Assembly: GCA_963841845.1 (NCBI GenBank)
Contig: CAWJEG010000012.1
Location: 62,001 to 126,000 of the forward strand
From: CAVVGZ01 sp963841845
Lineage (GTDB): Bacteria; Chloroflexota; Anaerolineae; Anaerolineales; Anaerolineaceae
DNA length: 64,000 nt
Reading direction: 5' to 3'
Shown: positions 26,699 through 36,065 of the stretch, in pieces
How the letters are laid out: each line of letters starts with the position of its first letter
How positions within the stretch are numbered: position 1 is the first letter of the stretch
Position numbers and translations under genes: made by a program
The notes under the pieces: model-generated
What the model was told of the DNA's origin: nothing
Seen by the model: only the letters and a program-made list of their open reading frames with translations
The model's database searches: none

Positions 26699-27762
26699 GT
26701 TAATTTCACAGCCATTGAGGTGTCTTTCCGGCCTCTTATCCAGGCATGAATTACAAGGAGGAGGATGCCTGTTGCTATGGTAATCCCGGAAAAGATCATT
26801 GCTGAGGCACTGAATTCTTTTAACGCCCTGTTGATCACGTCTGCAAGAAATGATAATTCTTCAAATACTGTCGCCGGAATAATATCAAGCAGGAAATTTT
26901 CAGCCATCGATCCTGAAAATAAATAGATCCACAGAGCGATTCCACCACCGATGCAGCCCGCAATCAAAGTGGGTAAACCAATCACAGGGAGAATTTCAAG
27001 TTTTTCCTTCCAATGAAATAAAACCAAAATGACCAATAGAACCGGCAGAATTACCAATGAATTAGCAATAAACCAGCGCCCATAATAATAGGCCTGGGAC
27101 CACAGACCCTTGTTTAATGTTAGTTCATCGGTATTGATATAATCTGACAGATCAATCGTATCCGGGATGGGATTAATAGCCTTGCCAATAATACCATCCA
27201 TCAGGCCGTAGACAATTGACATAAGCTGCTCCGGAGGCTTGCACAACGGAATTTGAGACGAGCCACCTGAAAATATCTGGGTACCAAACTGAATTAGATC
27301 TGATAATTTGCAGTCTGGAAGTTTATTGATCGATTCTTCAATGAACGATTTACCAGATTCACCTGTTATTGAGCGCTTCATTCCAGTTAAGTCAACAACA
27401 AGGTTTATTTCATCATTTTGATAATTAAGATAATCGATTATTACCCCGGTGGCTGAATCTACTTGTTCTTTTACCCACTCCTCGCTGATTAATGATTGAA
27501 AAAATTCCTGGATTGCGGTTTGGTCGAATACTGATTCCACCCCTGATTCCATCTTCCCAAAAAGCATACTTAAATCTCCGACCTTATCCATTAATATACC
27601 TTGGCTAAAGGCGGTAATTTTTTGGTAAGTGTTTTCTGTTTCAAATATCCTTACATAAAATTCCTTAGTAAATAACAGTTTCTCCACCGGATAATAATAA
27701 ATCCCGGCAATAATGGTTATTACTAGAAGGATTCGTAGTAGGTAGGAAAATATTTTTGCCAC
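26695..27762 (-). CDS. Membrane protein of unknown function
   Basis: I do not recognise this 355-residue protein. It has an N-terminal membrane helix (LLRILLVITIIAGIYYYP) and then about 200 residues that should lie outside the cell and look mostly helical and acidic. At the C-terminus three further helices can be seen: SLVILPVLLVILVLF, LPTLIAGCIGGGIALWIYLF and IFSGITIATGILLLVIHAW. No catalytic motif was found. It converges with mutS (four-base overlap of the ends) and has no close neighbour on its own strand, so context gives little help. Confidence 0.7.
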   Translation of the reverse strand: MAKIFSYLLRILLVITIIAGIYYYPVEKLLFTKEFYVRIFETENTYQKITAFSQGILMDKVGDLSMLFGKMESGVESVFDQTAIQEFFQSLISEEWVKEQVDSATGVIIDYLNYQNDEINLVVDLTGMKRSITGESGKSFIEESINKLPDCKLSDLIQFGTQIFSGGSSQIPLCKPPEQLMSIVYGLMDGIIGKAINPIPDTIDLSDYINTDELTLNKGLWSQAYYYGRWFIANSLVILPVLLVILVLFHWKEKLEILPVIGLPTLIAGCIGGGIALWIYLFSGSMAENFLLDIIPATVFEELSFLADVINRALKEFSASAMIFSGITIATGILLLVIHAWIRGRKDTSMAVKLT

Positions 27763-28154
27763 GGCTAACCTTATTTTGGGTTGTGCTTTAATCAGTCGTT
27801 GATCCTATAACTATTCTAGCTTAAACCTCAATCTTTCGTCTTTGAGAGATTTCTCGCCGTTATTCGTTGTAGAATGTAATTAATCGATTTACATTAAGTA
27901 AATATTTAGCTACTATTTATTTATGGAATAACCCAGCAAAGATCCTGGATAAATTTATATTTACAGAATAATCTTAGACCGGATTGTTGCATTTAATATC
28001 TTGACCTGACGATAATCCATTACGGATTTCTCATCGAGGATATTTTCATCAATCAGAAACCAGCACCTTATCAAATTCCACCGATTTTTTTAAAATCCCT
28101 CCAAAATCGCCCTTATCCGTCAAGAATCGGGATAAGATTATGAAAATTTTTTCC
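27763..28154. other. Intergenic region with no recognised gene
   Basis: AT-rich, about 390 bases between the membrane-protein gene and the panE-like gene. No ORF, tRNA or promoter stands out apart from the stem-loop listed next. It probably contains the promoter of the membrane-protein gene on the minus strand. Confidence 0.5.
28112..28136 (-). terminator. Candidate stem-loop behind the panE-like gene
   Basis: CTTATCC and GGATAAG form a seven-base stem around an 11-base loop, about 20 bases beyond the stop at 28155. A clean U-run does not follow directly, so this is a weak terminator candidate. Confidence 0.3.
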
Positions 28155-29210
28155 CTAAGGATTATTAATTCTTAAAAGCAATTTTTTGGGTTGATGCCGG
28201 AAATCATTTAAATCCAGATCTCCCCTGGTAAGAGCCAGCAATGTCTCTGTTAAAACCAAATTGACCGGTGTATCAATTCCAACCTTACTTCCAAACCGGA
28301 CCACGGCACCGTTGAGATAGTCTACTTCAGACATTCCTCGCCTGCTCATTAGATCAATATGGAAGGATGGCATTTTTCCACCGCGGCCTCCCCCTACCAA
28401 CTTTTTTAAGAGGGGTTGTAAAACGAATAATGGCAGGCTGCTAATCCCCCAGGATAGGAGCTTTACTTGAGTACCTGGCAAATTTACCACTGGGATTTTA
28501 TATGCAGACATAACATCCAATGTTTCCCGAATCTGCCTGATTTCCAGCTTGCATAATTCCGGATCGGAATAGACTTCCAGCGGGGTCATATCCAAAATAG
28601 CTGATGAGGCATTTGCCAGGAGGTTTATCACCATCTTCGACCATTTCATAGCCGCAGGATTAGAATACACCTTTGCTTTTAATCCGGCTGAATTAAAAAC
28701 GGACTCCAGAGATGGGACTAATAAGTTGGATGCTGAAATTCCCACTCCCCTTAGTTTTTCAAGGACAATTTTTCCGGGACCGGTTTTCCCAATTGCACTT
28801 GTAAGAGTTCCAAAAATTACCTTATCATCTCCCAGTCCATCAGCCAGCACTATCTCATTCTCAACTCCATTTTGCAGGCTCAGAATGGGTGGCAGAGCTG
28901 CCCGGTAAGGGATCAACCCCTCCAGAAGTTTTTTCGTATCAAAAGACTTTACCGCTACAATTGCGATATCAAACGGTCCATAAGGTAAGGCTTCATTAAT
29001 CGATGGTACGATATTAATATGTTCCAGGTGATGTGTTCCATCCGGAAGAGTTAATTGCATGCCTTGGCGTTTTATTTCGGGAATCAAACCTGGTTGTTCT
29101 ATAAACACAACATCCTGCCCTGAAACGACCAGACTGCCGCCGATATACGTGCCAATAGCACCCGTGCCAATTATTAAAAACCGCAAATCACAATTATTAT
29201 CTCTTATCAT
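28155..29210 (-). CDS. Ketopantoate reductase family protein (ApbA/PanE)
   Basis: NADPH-dependent 2-dehydropantoate 2-reductase family. Rossmann motif IIGTGAIGTYIGGSLVVSG is at the start, the middle has SLQNGVENE, and the substrate-side region has MKWSKMVINLLANASSAI. 351 residues from ATG 29210, a bit longer than PanE of E. coli (about 300). A TTG at 29225 is an alternative start. Members of this family act on varied 2-keto acids, so pantothenate synthesis is likely but not certain. It follows fmt by about 40 bases, probably in one transcript. Confidence 0.85.
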   Translation of the reverse strand: MIRDNNCDLRFLIIGTGAIGTYIGGSLVVSGQDVVFIEQPGLIPEIKRQGMQLTLPDGTHHLEHINIVPSINEALPYGPFDIAIVAVKSFDTKKLLEGLIPYRAALPPILSLQNGVENEIVLADGLGDDKVIFGTLTSAIGKTGPGKIVLEKLRGVGISASNLLVPSLESVFNSAGLKAKVYSNPAAMKWSKMVINLLANASSAILDMTPLEVYSDPELCKLEIRQIRETLDVMSAYKIPVVNLPGTQVKLLSWGISSLPLFVLQPLLKKLVGGGRGGKMPSFHIDLMSRRGMSEVDYLNGAVVRFGSKVGIDTPVNLVLTETLLALTRGDLDLNDFRHQPKKLLLRINNP

Positions 29211-29249
29211 GAACCGGGGATCCAATTAGAATTTGATCTGGCAACGATT

Positions 29250-30158
29250 TTACCATTCTCTTGCGCCAAGTAAAAACCGATCCCCCGGCAATGCCTTCTT
29301 GCCTGCTGGCTGGACAATATCTAGAACCAACCAGCCTCCTTTGCCGCCAACAACCGGAAATCCATCTATAATTCCTCTTTCCCCGATTTCAGAATTTTCT
29401 CCCTGTAGCACATGTGCTTGATGAACCTTAAGGAAATTATCCTTAAATTTCATGTATGTGCCGGGCCATGGATAATATGCCCGCACCTGTCTTTCAAGAA
29501 AGTTTAATGGTTGATTAAAATCCAATTCCCCCTGCTCTTTTCTAATCATCGGTGCATAGGTTGATAAAGCACCATCCTGCGCCTTAAGTTGAATTTTGCC
29601 CTCAAGATATAGAGGCAGGTTATCCATCAGCAAACCCGCTCCGATACTTGACAAACGCAAACCCAAACTCTGATTGGTGTCATCCGGGAGGATAGGCTCA
29701 ATTTTTTTTGTCAGTATAGGTCCGGTATCCACTCCCCGGTCCATTTTCATAATTGTAACCCCGGTTTCTGCATCCCCTGCAAAGATTGCAGCCTGTATAG
29801 GTGCGGCACCTCTCCAGCGGGGAAGCAAGGATGCATGGACATTGATACATCCCAATGGTGGTAGCTCCAAAACATTCTTCCGTAATATTTGCCCGAAAGC
29901 GACCACAATTATCAGATCGGGTTCCCAATCAACCAGCTGATTGATAGCATTCTCATCTTTAAGATTAACGGGTTGTATGATTGGCAGATTATTCGATTGG
30001 GCCAAAACTTTCACCGGCGGTGGTGTTAATGTGCGCCCCCTTCCCGATGGCTGGTCAGGCTGGGTTACTACGCCAACAATATCATATTTGTTTATGAGCG
30101 CTGATAGTGATGGTACTGCAAAATTAGGAGAGCCCATAAAAACAATTTTTGGAAACAT
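29250..30158 (-). CDS. fmt: Methionyl-tRNA formyltransferase
   Basis: Formylates initiator Met-tRNA. The N-terminal domain starts KIVFMGSPNFAVPSL and has the catalytic/folate motif INVHASLLPRWRGAAPI, then MKMDRGVDTGPIL. The C-terminal OB-like domain has RAYYPWPGTYMKF. 302 residues, normal. No def gene, often its partner, is adjacent. The downstream gene is the panE-like gene. Confidence 0.97.
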   Translation of the reverse strand: MFPKIVFMGSPNFAVPSLSALINKYDIVGVVTQPDQPSGRGRTLTPPPVKVLAQSNNLPIIQPVNLKDENAINQLVDWEPDLIIVVAFGQILRKNVLELPPLGCINVHASLLPRWRGAAPIQAAIFAGDAETGVTIMKMDRGVDTGPILTKKIEPILPDDTNQSLGLRLSSIGAGLLMDNLPLYLEGKIQLKAQDGALSTYAPMIRKEQGELDFNQPLNFLERQVRAYYPWPGTYMKFKDNFLKVHQAHVLQGENSEIGERGIIDGFPVVGGKGGWLVLDIVQPAGKKALPGDRFLLGAREW

Positions 30159-30642
30159 AGCGTGATTTTAACACGAATATTTTCGGATAGTTGCTGAGTT
30201 AGAAAATAACGGTCTTCCTGGTCAAATTTGTATAACAGGAAATCGTTACAATTATTTGCAATCCATACAAAATTAACCATAACACAATCCATTTTCACAT
30301 ATTGATCGAATCTAAAAGAAAAAAGATACGCTGGAATGGTTCCAGGCAATCCTGAAAAATATAAATGAGTTTGCGTTGAGATGGAGTCCGGATTGGCATG
30401 AAATCATTACGGGAAAATTACATTGTGGGTAAGGAATTTTCGCCCAGGTTAAAAATGATTGTTATCCCAGGCAAGATTCAATTTTCTTGTATATTTTATC
30501 AATCCTGTTTGCGGAAAAAATCCACAGCCTATTAAAAGAACAATGAATCCTTTGGATATCTACCGTTATTAGCAGAAAATTGTCCTATAAAGTTGCCATT
30601 TGCACATTTTTTAACAAATTAATTGGTCGCGCTCCTTAATGA
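30159..30642. other. Intergenic region, no recognised gene
   Basis: About 480 bases between fmt and the promoter of the sulfatase maturase. A short open stretch at 30325-30432 reads TLEWFQAILKNINEF and ends in a stop, but has no start codon; it may be a relic. No RNA gene was recognised. It marks the left edge of the accessory block. Confidence 0.45.
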
Positions 30643-30671
30643 TTGTCTAATTTTATATACTCATATATAAT
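30643..30671 (+). promoter_or_regulatory. Promoter of the sulfatase maturase operon
   Basis: TTGTCT (30643-30648), a 17-base AT-rich spacer, and a perfect TATAAT (30666-30671). The predicted leader to the ATG at 30848 is about 170 bases. Confidence 0.55.
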
Positions 30672-30847
30672 CGAATCATTAATACATTAGTTTGTGGGAA
30701 AACACGAGGATGGGGCTATAACATTGCTGTTTGTTGTATTGGGATAATCCATTAATTTTTGAATTCTCACCGGTGTTGATATTGATCACCAATAGATACC
30801 AATGCCAAAGTACAGGTCCTTGAATAACTTCACCGGAGATGAGTTGA

Positions 30848-32284
30848 ATGCAATCCCCACAATTATCAGTGCCTGATTCCACCCAACCTCCATTGTTTTT
30901 GAATTCACCATCAGCCTTTCATCTCCTGGCCAAACCTACAGGTGCCGCCTGCAACCTGGACTGTGCCTATTGCTTCTTCCTGGATAAAGATTTGTTCTAT
31001 CCCGGAAGCAAGTTCCGCATGAGTGACTCGCTGCTTGAGGATTACATTCGTCAGCTGATCGAATCGCACAAAGTAGATATAGTAAACATTGCCTGGCAGG
31101 GTGGTGAACCTACCTTGATGGGTCTCGATTTTTATCAACGGGCGATGAATCTGGCTGAGAAATACCGCCGCCCAGGCATGACCTTTTTGCATACTTTGCA
31201 AACGAACGGTACCCTCATAGACGACAATTGGGCGGCTTTTTTCAAGGAACATGATTTCCTCATCGGCATCAGTATTGACGGCCCGCGCCAATTACATGAC
31301 CTGTATCGCCTGGATAAGGGTGGCGGACCAACTTTCGACAAAGTGATGCGCGGTTTGCGTTTGCTGCAGAAGCATAAAGTCGAATACAACGTGCTAACGA
31401 CTGTCAATCGTCTCAACGGTGATTTTCCATTGGAGGTTTACCGTTTTTTGCGTGACGAGGTTGGTACAACCTGGATGCAGTTTATTCCAGTGGTTGAACG
31501 AATCAACGCCGATGGACGGACCCTTTACCAGGAAGGCACCACAGTATCAGAACGCTCAGTATTACCGGACCAGTTCGGTCGGTTCTTATCTACCATCATG
31601 GATGAGTGGGTGCGGCATGATGTGGGCAATATTTTTGTACAGACCTTTGAGGCGACCTTGCGCAATTGGCTGGGAATGCAAACTTCCGGGATGTGCGTTT
31701 TTAACGAGACCTGCGGCACCGGTCTGGCTCTCGAGCATAATGGCGATCTATATTCCTGCGACCATTTTGTTGAGCCAGACTATTTACTGGGAAATATTAA
31801 TGAGACTTCGATGCTTGAAATGGTTGCTTCATCCCGGCAGTATAAATTTGGTCAGGATAAGCGCGATAGCCTGCCGGTTTATTGCCTGGAATGTGATGTG
31901 CGCTTTGCCTGCCGCGGAGAATGTCCCAAGAACCGCTTCATTCAAACTCCGGATGGCGAATCAGGTCTTAATTACCTTTGTCCTGGATTTAAAGAATTTT
32001 TTCACCACGCCAGTTTTTATATGAAGATTATGGCTGGGCTGATCCGGCGCAGTCGGGAAGCAAAGGAGGTGATGGCAATTCTGGATCAAACCTTTGGGAG
32101 TATGCACCGCCTCGATCCATGCCCGTGCGGAAGCGGCCGCAAGTACAGGCAGTGTCACGGACGTTCACCAGCCACTCCGGATAATAAAAAGTTGCCTCTT
32201 CCACAAGCTCGATCATCTATCAACCAGGAAAAATTGGGGGACTTGCCTCCAAACCTATCACCTCGAATGAATACAAATGGGTAA
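30848..32284 (+). CDS. Anaerobic sulfatase-maturating enzyme (radical SAM, SPASM) with SEC-C tail
   Basis: Radical-SAM enzyme that oxidises the active-site Cys or Ser of sulfatases to formylglycine without oxygen. The cluster motif CNLDCAYC has Cys35, Cys39 and Cys42. Next come WQGGEPTLMGLDFY and, towards the C-terminus, the SPASM cysteines (SGMCVFNETCGTG, YSCDHFVEP, YCLECDVRFACRGECPKNR). Unusually, a SEC-C zinc motif, DPCPCGSGRKYRQCHG, follows near residue 425-440, then a short tail. 478 residues against about 370-400 for typical anSME. A GGAG precedes the ATG. The sulfatase gene 50 bases downstream is its likely target. Confidence 0.92.
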   Translation: MQSPQLSVPDSTQPPLFLNSPSAFHLLAKPTGAACNLDCAYCFFLDKDLFYPGSKFRMSDSLLEDYIRQLIESHKVDIVNIAWQGGEPTLMGLDFYQRAMNLAEKYRRPGMTFLHTLQTNGTLIDDNWAAFFKEHDFLIGISIDGPRQLHDLYRLDKGGGPTFDKVMRGLRLLQKHKVEYNVLTTVNRLNGDFPLEVYRFLRDEVGTTWMQFIPVVERINADGRTLYQEGTTVSERSVLPDQFGRFLSTIMDEWVRHDVGNIFVQTFEATLRNWLGMQTSGMCVFNETCGTGLALEHNGDLYSCDHFVEPDYLLGNINETSMLEMVASSRQYKFGQDKRDSLPVYCLECDVRFACRGECPKNRFIQTPDGESGLNYLCPGFKEFFHHASFYMKIMAGLIRRSREAKEVMAILDQTFGSMHRLDPCPCGSGRKYRQCHGRSPATPDNKKLPLPQARSSINQEKLGDLPPNLSPRMNTNG

Positions 32285-32336
32285 CCTACCCATTATATTT
32301 ATCAAAATTATGTAATATCAAAAAGGAGCACGGATT

Positions 32337-33879
32337 ATGCCAAACGGAAAACCGAATATTCTCATTATCTGGGGTGATGATATTGGCATCACCAACCTGA
32401 GCTGTTACAGCGATGGTTTGATGGGCTATCGCACCCCCAACATTGACCGCATTGCCAACGAAGGTATGCGCTTCACCGATTCTTACGGCCAGCAGTCCTG
32501 CACAGCCGGGCGTGCCGCCTTCATCACCGGGCAAAATCCGTACCGCACCGGGTTAACCAAGGTTGGCATGCCAGGTGTCGATATCGGCTTGCAGGCTGAA
32601 GATGCAACCATCGCCGAGCTGCTCAAGCCGTTGGGCTACGCCACCGGCCAGTTTGGTAAAAATCACTTTGGCGATATGAACAAGTACATGCCGACAGTTC
32701 ACGGATTCGATGAATTCTTTGGCAATCTCTATCACCTCAATGCCGAGGAAGAACCGGAAAATGTAGACTATCCATCAGAAGAAGACTTTCCCGAATTCCA
32801 TGCCCGCTTTAAACCCACGCGGTGTCATGCACTCCTGGGCAATCGATGAGGATGATCCCACGGAACAACCGCGCTGGGGTCGGGTTGGCAAGCAAAAGAT
32901 CAAGGATACCGGTCCCTTGACAAAAAAGCGCATGGAAACCTGCGATACTGAATTTATCGCTGCAGCGCAGGACTTTATAAAGGATGCTCATGACAAAGAA
33001 CAGCCGTTTTTCGTCTGGCTCAATACGACCTGGATGCATTTCCGTGTTCATCCGCCTGAATCGGTCCTGGGGCAGGCCGGGCGTTGGCAGTCCTTCTACC
33101 ATGACGTGATGATAGAGCACGACAAACACGTCGGCCAGATGTTGGATCTTCTGGATGAGTTGGGCATCGCCGAGGATACCATCGTCATGTATTCCACCGA
33201 TAACGGTCCGCATATGAACTCCTGGCCGGATGCCGCCATGACCCCCTTCCGCAACGAAAAGAACTCAAATTGGGAAGGCGCCTTCCGCGTGCCGGAATTG
33301 ATCCGTTGGCCAGGCAAAATTCAGGCTGGCACGGTTTCCAACGAAATTATTGCACACCAGGACTGGCTTCCCACTCTTCTGGCGGCAGCGGGTGAACCCG
33401 AAATTAAGGAAAAACTAAAGATTGGTCACCAGGTTGGTGATAAGAGCTTCAAAGTACATATAGATGGTTATAATTTTCTGCCCTATCTCAAAGGAGAAGA
33501 AAAAAAAGGGCCGCGGCCTGGCTTTTTCTACTTCTCGGATGATGGAGAATTGACCGCCTTGCGCTACGATAATTGGAAGCTGGTTTTTGCCGAGCAAAGA
33601 ATGGCCGGAACCCTTCAAATTTGGGCAGAACCATTGGTTCCCTTGCGCGTCCCAAAATTTTTCAACCTGCGCACTGACCCATACGAACGGGCTGATATCA
33701 CTTCGAATACCTACTTCGACTGGATGATTGATCATGTATTCCTGCTCTACGCAGCGCAGTCATTGGTGAGCCAATTCATGAGCACCTTCGTGGAATTCCC
33801 TCCACGCATGAAACCGGCCAGTTTCGCCGTTGACCAGATTGTGGAGAAGATGAATGAAAACATAGTTGGCGTAGGCTAG
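32337..33879 (+). CDS. Sulfatase of the CxAxR type (one apparent +1 frameshift)
   Basis: Arylsulfatase-like hydrolase of sulfate esters. Metal ligands are GDD (residues 13-15), YSTDNGPH later, and the modification motif is Cys55-T-A-G-R59. That is a CxAxR variant rather than the common CxPxR; Cys55 should become formylglycine. The first frame ends at 32849 and the second starts inside it. Skipping one base at 32811-32813 gives ARFNPRGVMHSW and a continuous 513-residue enzyme. The start has a perfect SD (AAGGAG). No signal peptide is visible, so it would be cytosolic. Directly behind its probable maturase. Confidence 0.9.
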
Positions 33880-33894
33880 ATTCACCTGTTAATC

Positions 33895-33927
33895 ATGGAT
33901 CTGGTTTCACCAAGAAACCAGATCCAT
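33895..33927 (+). terminator. Stem-loop after the sulfatase gene
   Basis: ATGGATCTGGTTTC (33895-33908) and GAAACCAGATCCAT (33914-33927) form a perfect 14-base stem with a 5-base loop. The following bases are only partly T-rich (TGGTTTC), so it may be an attenuator or an mRNA-end hairpin rather than a strong terminator. Confidence 0.5.
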
Positions 33928-33947
33928 TGGTTTCAGTGGGGCATTTT

Positions 33948-35204
33948 ATGATCATACCCGAAAATGATCGTGTCAGCATTACTGACAAGCTGCGGGTTTT
34001 CTACGACGCTAATCCCTATCCTCAGCCAGTTGATGACCTCGATAGTTACCGCCAACGCTGGCAGGATGAAGATAGGCGGCGTTGGGATTTCCACCTCCAT
34101 TGGCCGGATAAGCCGTATCGGACAGGTTTAACTGTTCTGGTCGCCGGCTGCGGAACCTCTCAGGCAGCCAAGTATGCATTGCGCCAGCCAGCAGATCAAG
34201 TGGTTGGCATTGATATTAGCGTCACGAGCATTCGCCAAACCGATGCGCTTAAACGCAAATATCACCTGGATAATCTTGAACTCTACCAGCTCGCTGTTGA
34301 ATGCGTTGGCGAGTTAGACCGACGCTTTGATAAGATTGTCTGCACAGGAGTACTGCACCATCTCCCTGACCCGGATTTGGGACTGCGCACCCTGGCGAAT
34401 GTCCTTGAACCCGATGGAGCCATGCACTTGATGGTCTATGCCGTCTACGGCAGGGCAGGAATCTATATGCTGCAGGAATACTGTTCGCGCTTGGGAATCG
34501 GTTACGAGCAGGGTGAAATCCAGGATCTTGCAATGACCCTCATGGCGCTGCCGCAAGATCACCCCCTGGCACGCCTGTTAGGCAACTCACCGGACTTTAA
34601 GAGCAAGGCAGGTCTTGCCGACGCCCTGCTCAACCCCCATGATCGAGCTTACACGGTGTCACAGCTGTTTGATTTCATCGGGGATTCTGGGCTGAAATTT
34701 GGCCGTTGGATTCGGCAGGCACCCTACCTGGCACGGTGCGGCAGTCTCGCCGGAACGCCACATGCCGCCCGATTAATAAAGCTGCCGCCAAGAGAGCAAT
34801 TTGCGGCTGTTGAGTTACTTCGTGGAAACATGCTCCGCCACAATTTAATTGTATACCGGCAAGACCGGCCAGGCAGCAATCATCAACCATGGCTTGATGA
34901 GCATTTCATGTCTGATTATGTACCCATCCGCTTCCCCGATACGATTAGCTTGCACAACCGGCTGCCTGCAGGCGCAGCTGCTGTTCTGATTAACCAGGCG
35001 CATGTCGATCCCGATTTAATTCTGCCGGTTGATAACTCTGAGTTGCAGCTTGTTAAAGCCATCGATGGAGAACACAGCATTGCTGAAATCTTAAATCAGG
35101 TTAATCAAACGTGCGGTAAGAGCCATCACTATACGCAAGCCAGGGACTTATTCGAGCGGCTTTTTTGGTACGATCAGGTTGTTTTCAATGGATCAAATGC
35201 TTAG
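33948..35204 (+). CDS. SAM-dependent methyltransferase with unassigned C-terminal domain
   Basis: Class I methyltransferase: motif I VLVAGCGTSQAAKYAL, an acidic loop VVGIDISVTSI, and FDKIVCTGVLHHLPDPDLGL. The ATG at 33948 is preferred; TTG or GTG codons lie in frame upstream. 418 residues; the second half (about residues 200-418) is not a standard methyltransferase and ends in a helix-turn-helix-like segment (LQLVKAIDGEHSIAEILNQV). The substrate is unknown. It follows the sulfatase in the same direction, separated by a stem-loop. The base composition looks more GC-rich than the window average. Confidence 0.8.
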   Translation: MIIPENDRVSITDKLRVFYDANPYPQPVDDLDSYRQRWQDEDRRRWDFHLHWPDKPYRTGLTVLVAGCGTSQAAKYALRQPADQVVGIDISVTSIRQTDALKRKYHLDNLELYQLAVECVGELDRRFDKIVCTGVLHHLPDPDLGLRTLANVLEPDGAMHLMVYAVYGRAGIYMLQEYCSRLGIGYEQGEIQDLAMTLMALPQDHPLARLLGNSPDFKSKAGLADALLNPHDRAYTVSQLFDFIGDSGLKFGRWIRQAPYLARCGSLAGTPHAARLIKLPPREQFAAVELLRGNMLRHNLIVYRQDRPGSNHQPWLDEHFMSDYVPIRFPDTISLHNRLPAGAAAVLINQAHVDPDLILPVDNSELQLVKAIDGEHSIAEILNQVNQTCGKSHHYTQARDLFERLFWYDQVVFNGSNA

Positions 35205-35371
35205 TATCCACTTAATTTTCCTGCGTTTCGCAGCAAATTTCGTCTGTATTCCCCTCGTTTTATTTGTGATAGATCATGCCATAACGCTTAATAAAGGATT
35301 GGAGATTGGCTTGATCCTGATTCCTGCATCTGAACCCAAACCAAACCCCAAAAAAAGAGGAGATTTTTAGG

Positions 35372-36019
35372 ATGGTGAAGTTAGAAACCGAAAAAGAATA
35401 TCGGCGATTAAAAACTCCGCATGCCGCTTCGATAGCAGGAATTGTGTTTAGCTTGCTTTTTGCCACCAGCCTGGTCTTGCTGCGTTCAGCCATCCCTGAA
35501 AATCTGGGGGACACGATCGACTGGGACCAGGCAAATACCAGAAGAATAAACCTCGCATTAGAATTGATTCCCTTTGCCGGAATTGCTTTTCTATGGTTTA
35601 TCGGGGTTTTGCGTGACCGGCTTGGAACTTTTGAGGACCAGTTTTTCTCGACTGTTTTTTTCGGCAGCGGACTTTTATTCCTGGGAATGGTATTCGTTTC
35701 CATGGCTATTGGCAGCAGTATCCTTATCGTCGCACAGATCGATGCAGCTGATATACCCAAGGATATGATGATCTACTTTGGACGGGCGTTAATGTACAAA
35801 ATAAGCAACGTATACGCTTTACGCATGGCGGGGGTTTTTATGATATCCCTGGGAACCATCTGGCTGCGAACCGGTTTAATGCCGCGTTGGGTGGCCTTGA
35901 TTACCTATCTCCTGGCGTCAGTATTGATCCTGGTTGTTAACATGAGCCTATGGGCAACCCTCATTTTTCCCGTCTGGGTTTTCATGATCAGTGTTGCCAA
36001 ATTGGTGTCAAATGATTAA
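35372..36019 (+). CDS. Polytopic membrane protein of unknown function
   Basis: 215 residues with about six hydrophobic segments (for example AGIVFSLLFATSLVLL, IPFAGIAFLWFIGVL, VFFGSGLLFLGMVFVSMAIG, ALITYLLASVLILVVNM). The start ATG at 35372 follows AGAGGAG. Charged loops contain RDRLGTFEDQF and a final helix with WVFMISVAKL. I do not recognise a family. It lies 47 bases before the MscS gene and is probably cotranscribed with it. Confidence 0.75.
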   Translation: MVKLETEKEYRRLKTPHAASIAGIVFSLLFATSLVLLRSAIPENLGDTIDWDQANTRRINLALELIPFAGIAFLWFIGVLRDRLGTFEDQFFSTVFFGSGLLFLGMVFVSMAIGSSILIVAQIDAADIPKDMMIYFGRALMYKISNVYALRMAGVFMISLGTIWLRTGLMPRWVALITYLLASVLILVVNMSLWATLIFPVWVFMISVAKLVSND

Positions 36020-36065
36020 GAACCAATCTGAGGTCACCTGCGGATTGCGAAAGGATGATGAAAGT

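Noticed and set aside
30325..30432. Short open stretch TLEWFQAILKNINEF... before the maturase promoter
   Set aside because: No start codon, only about 35 codons, no recognised family; kept only as a possible relic.
35179..35370. 63-residue hydrophobic ORF between the methyltransferase and membrane protein
   Set aside because: Overlaps the methyltransferase end, no SD, no family; more likely leader DNA.
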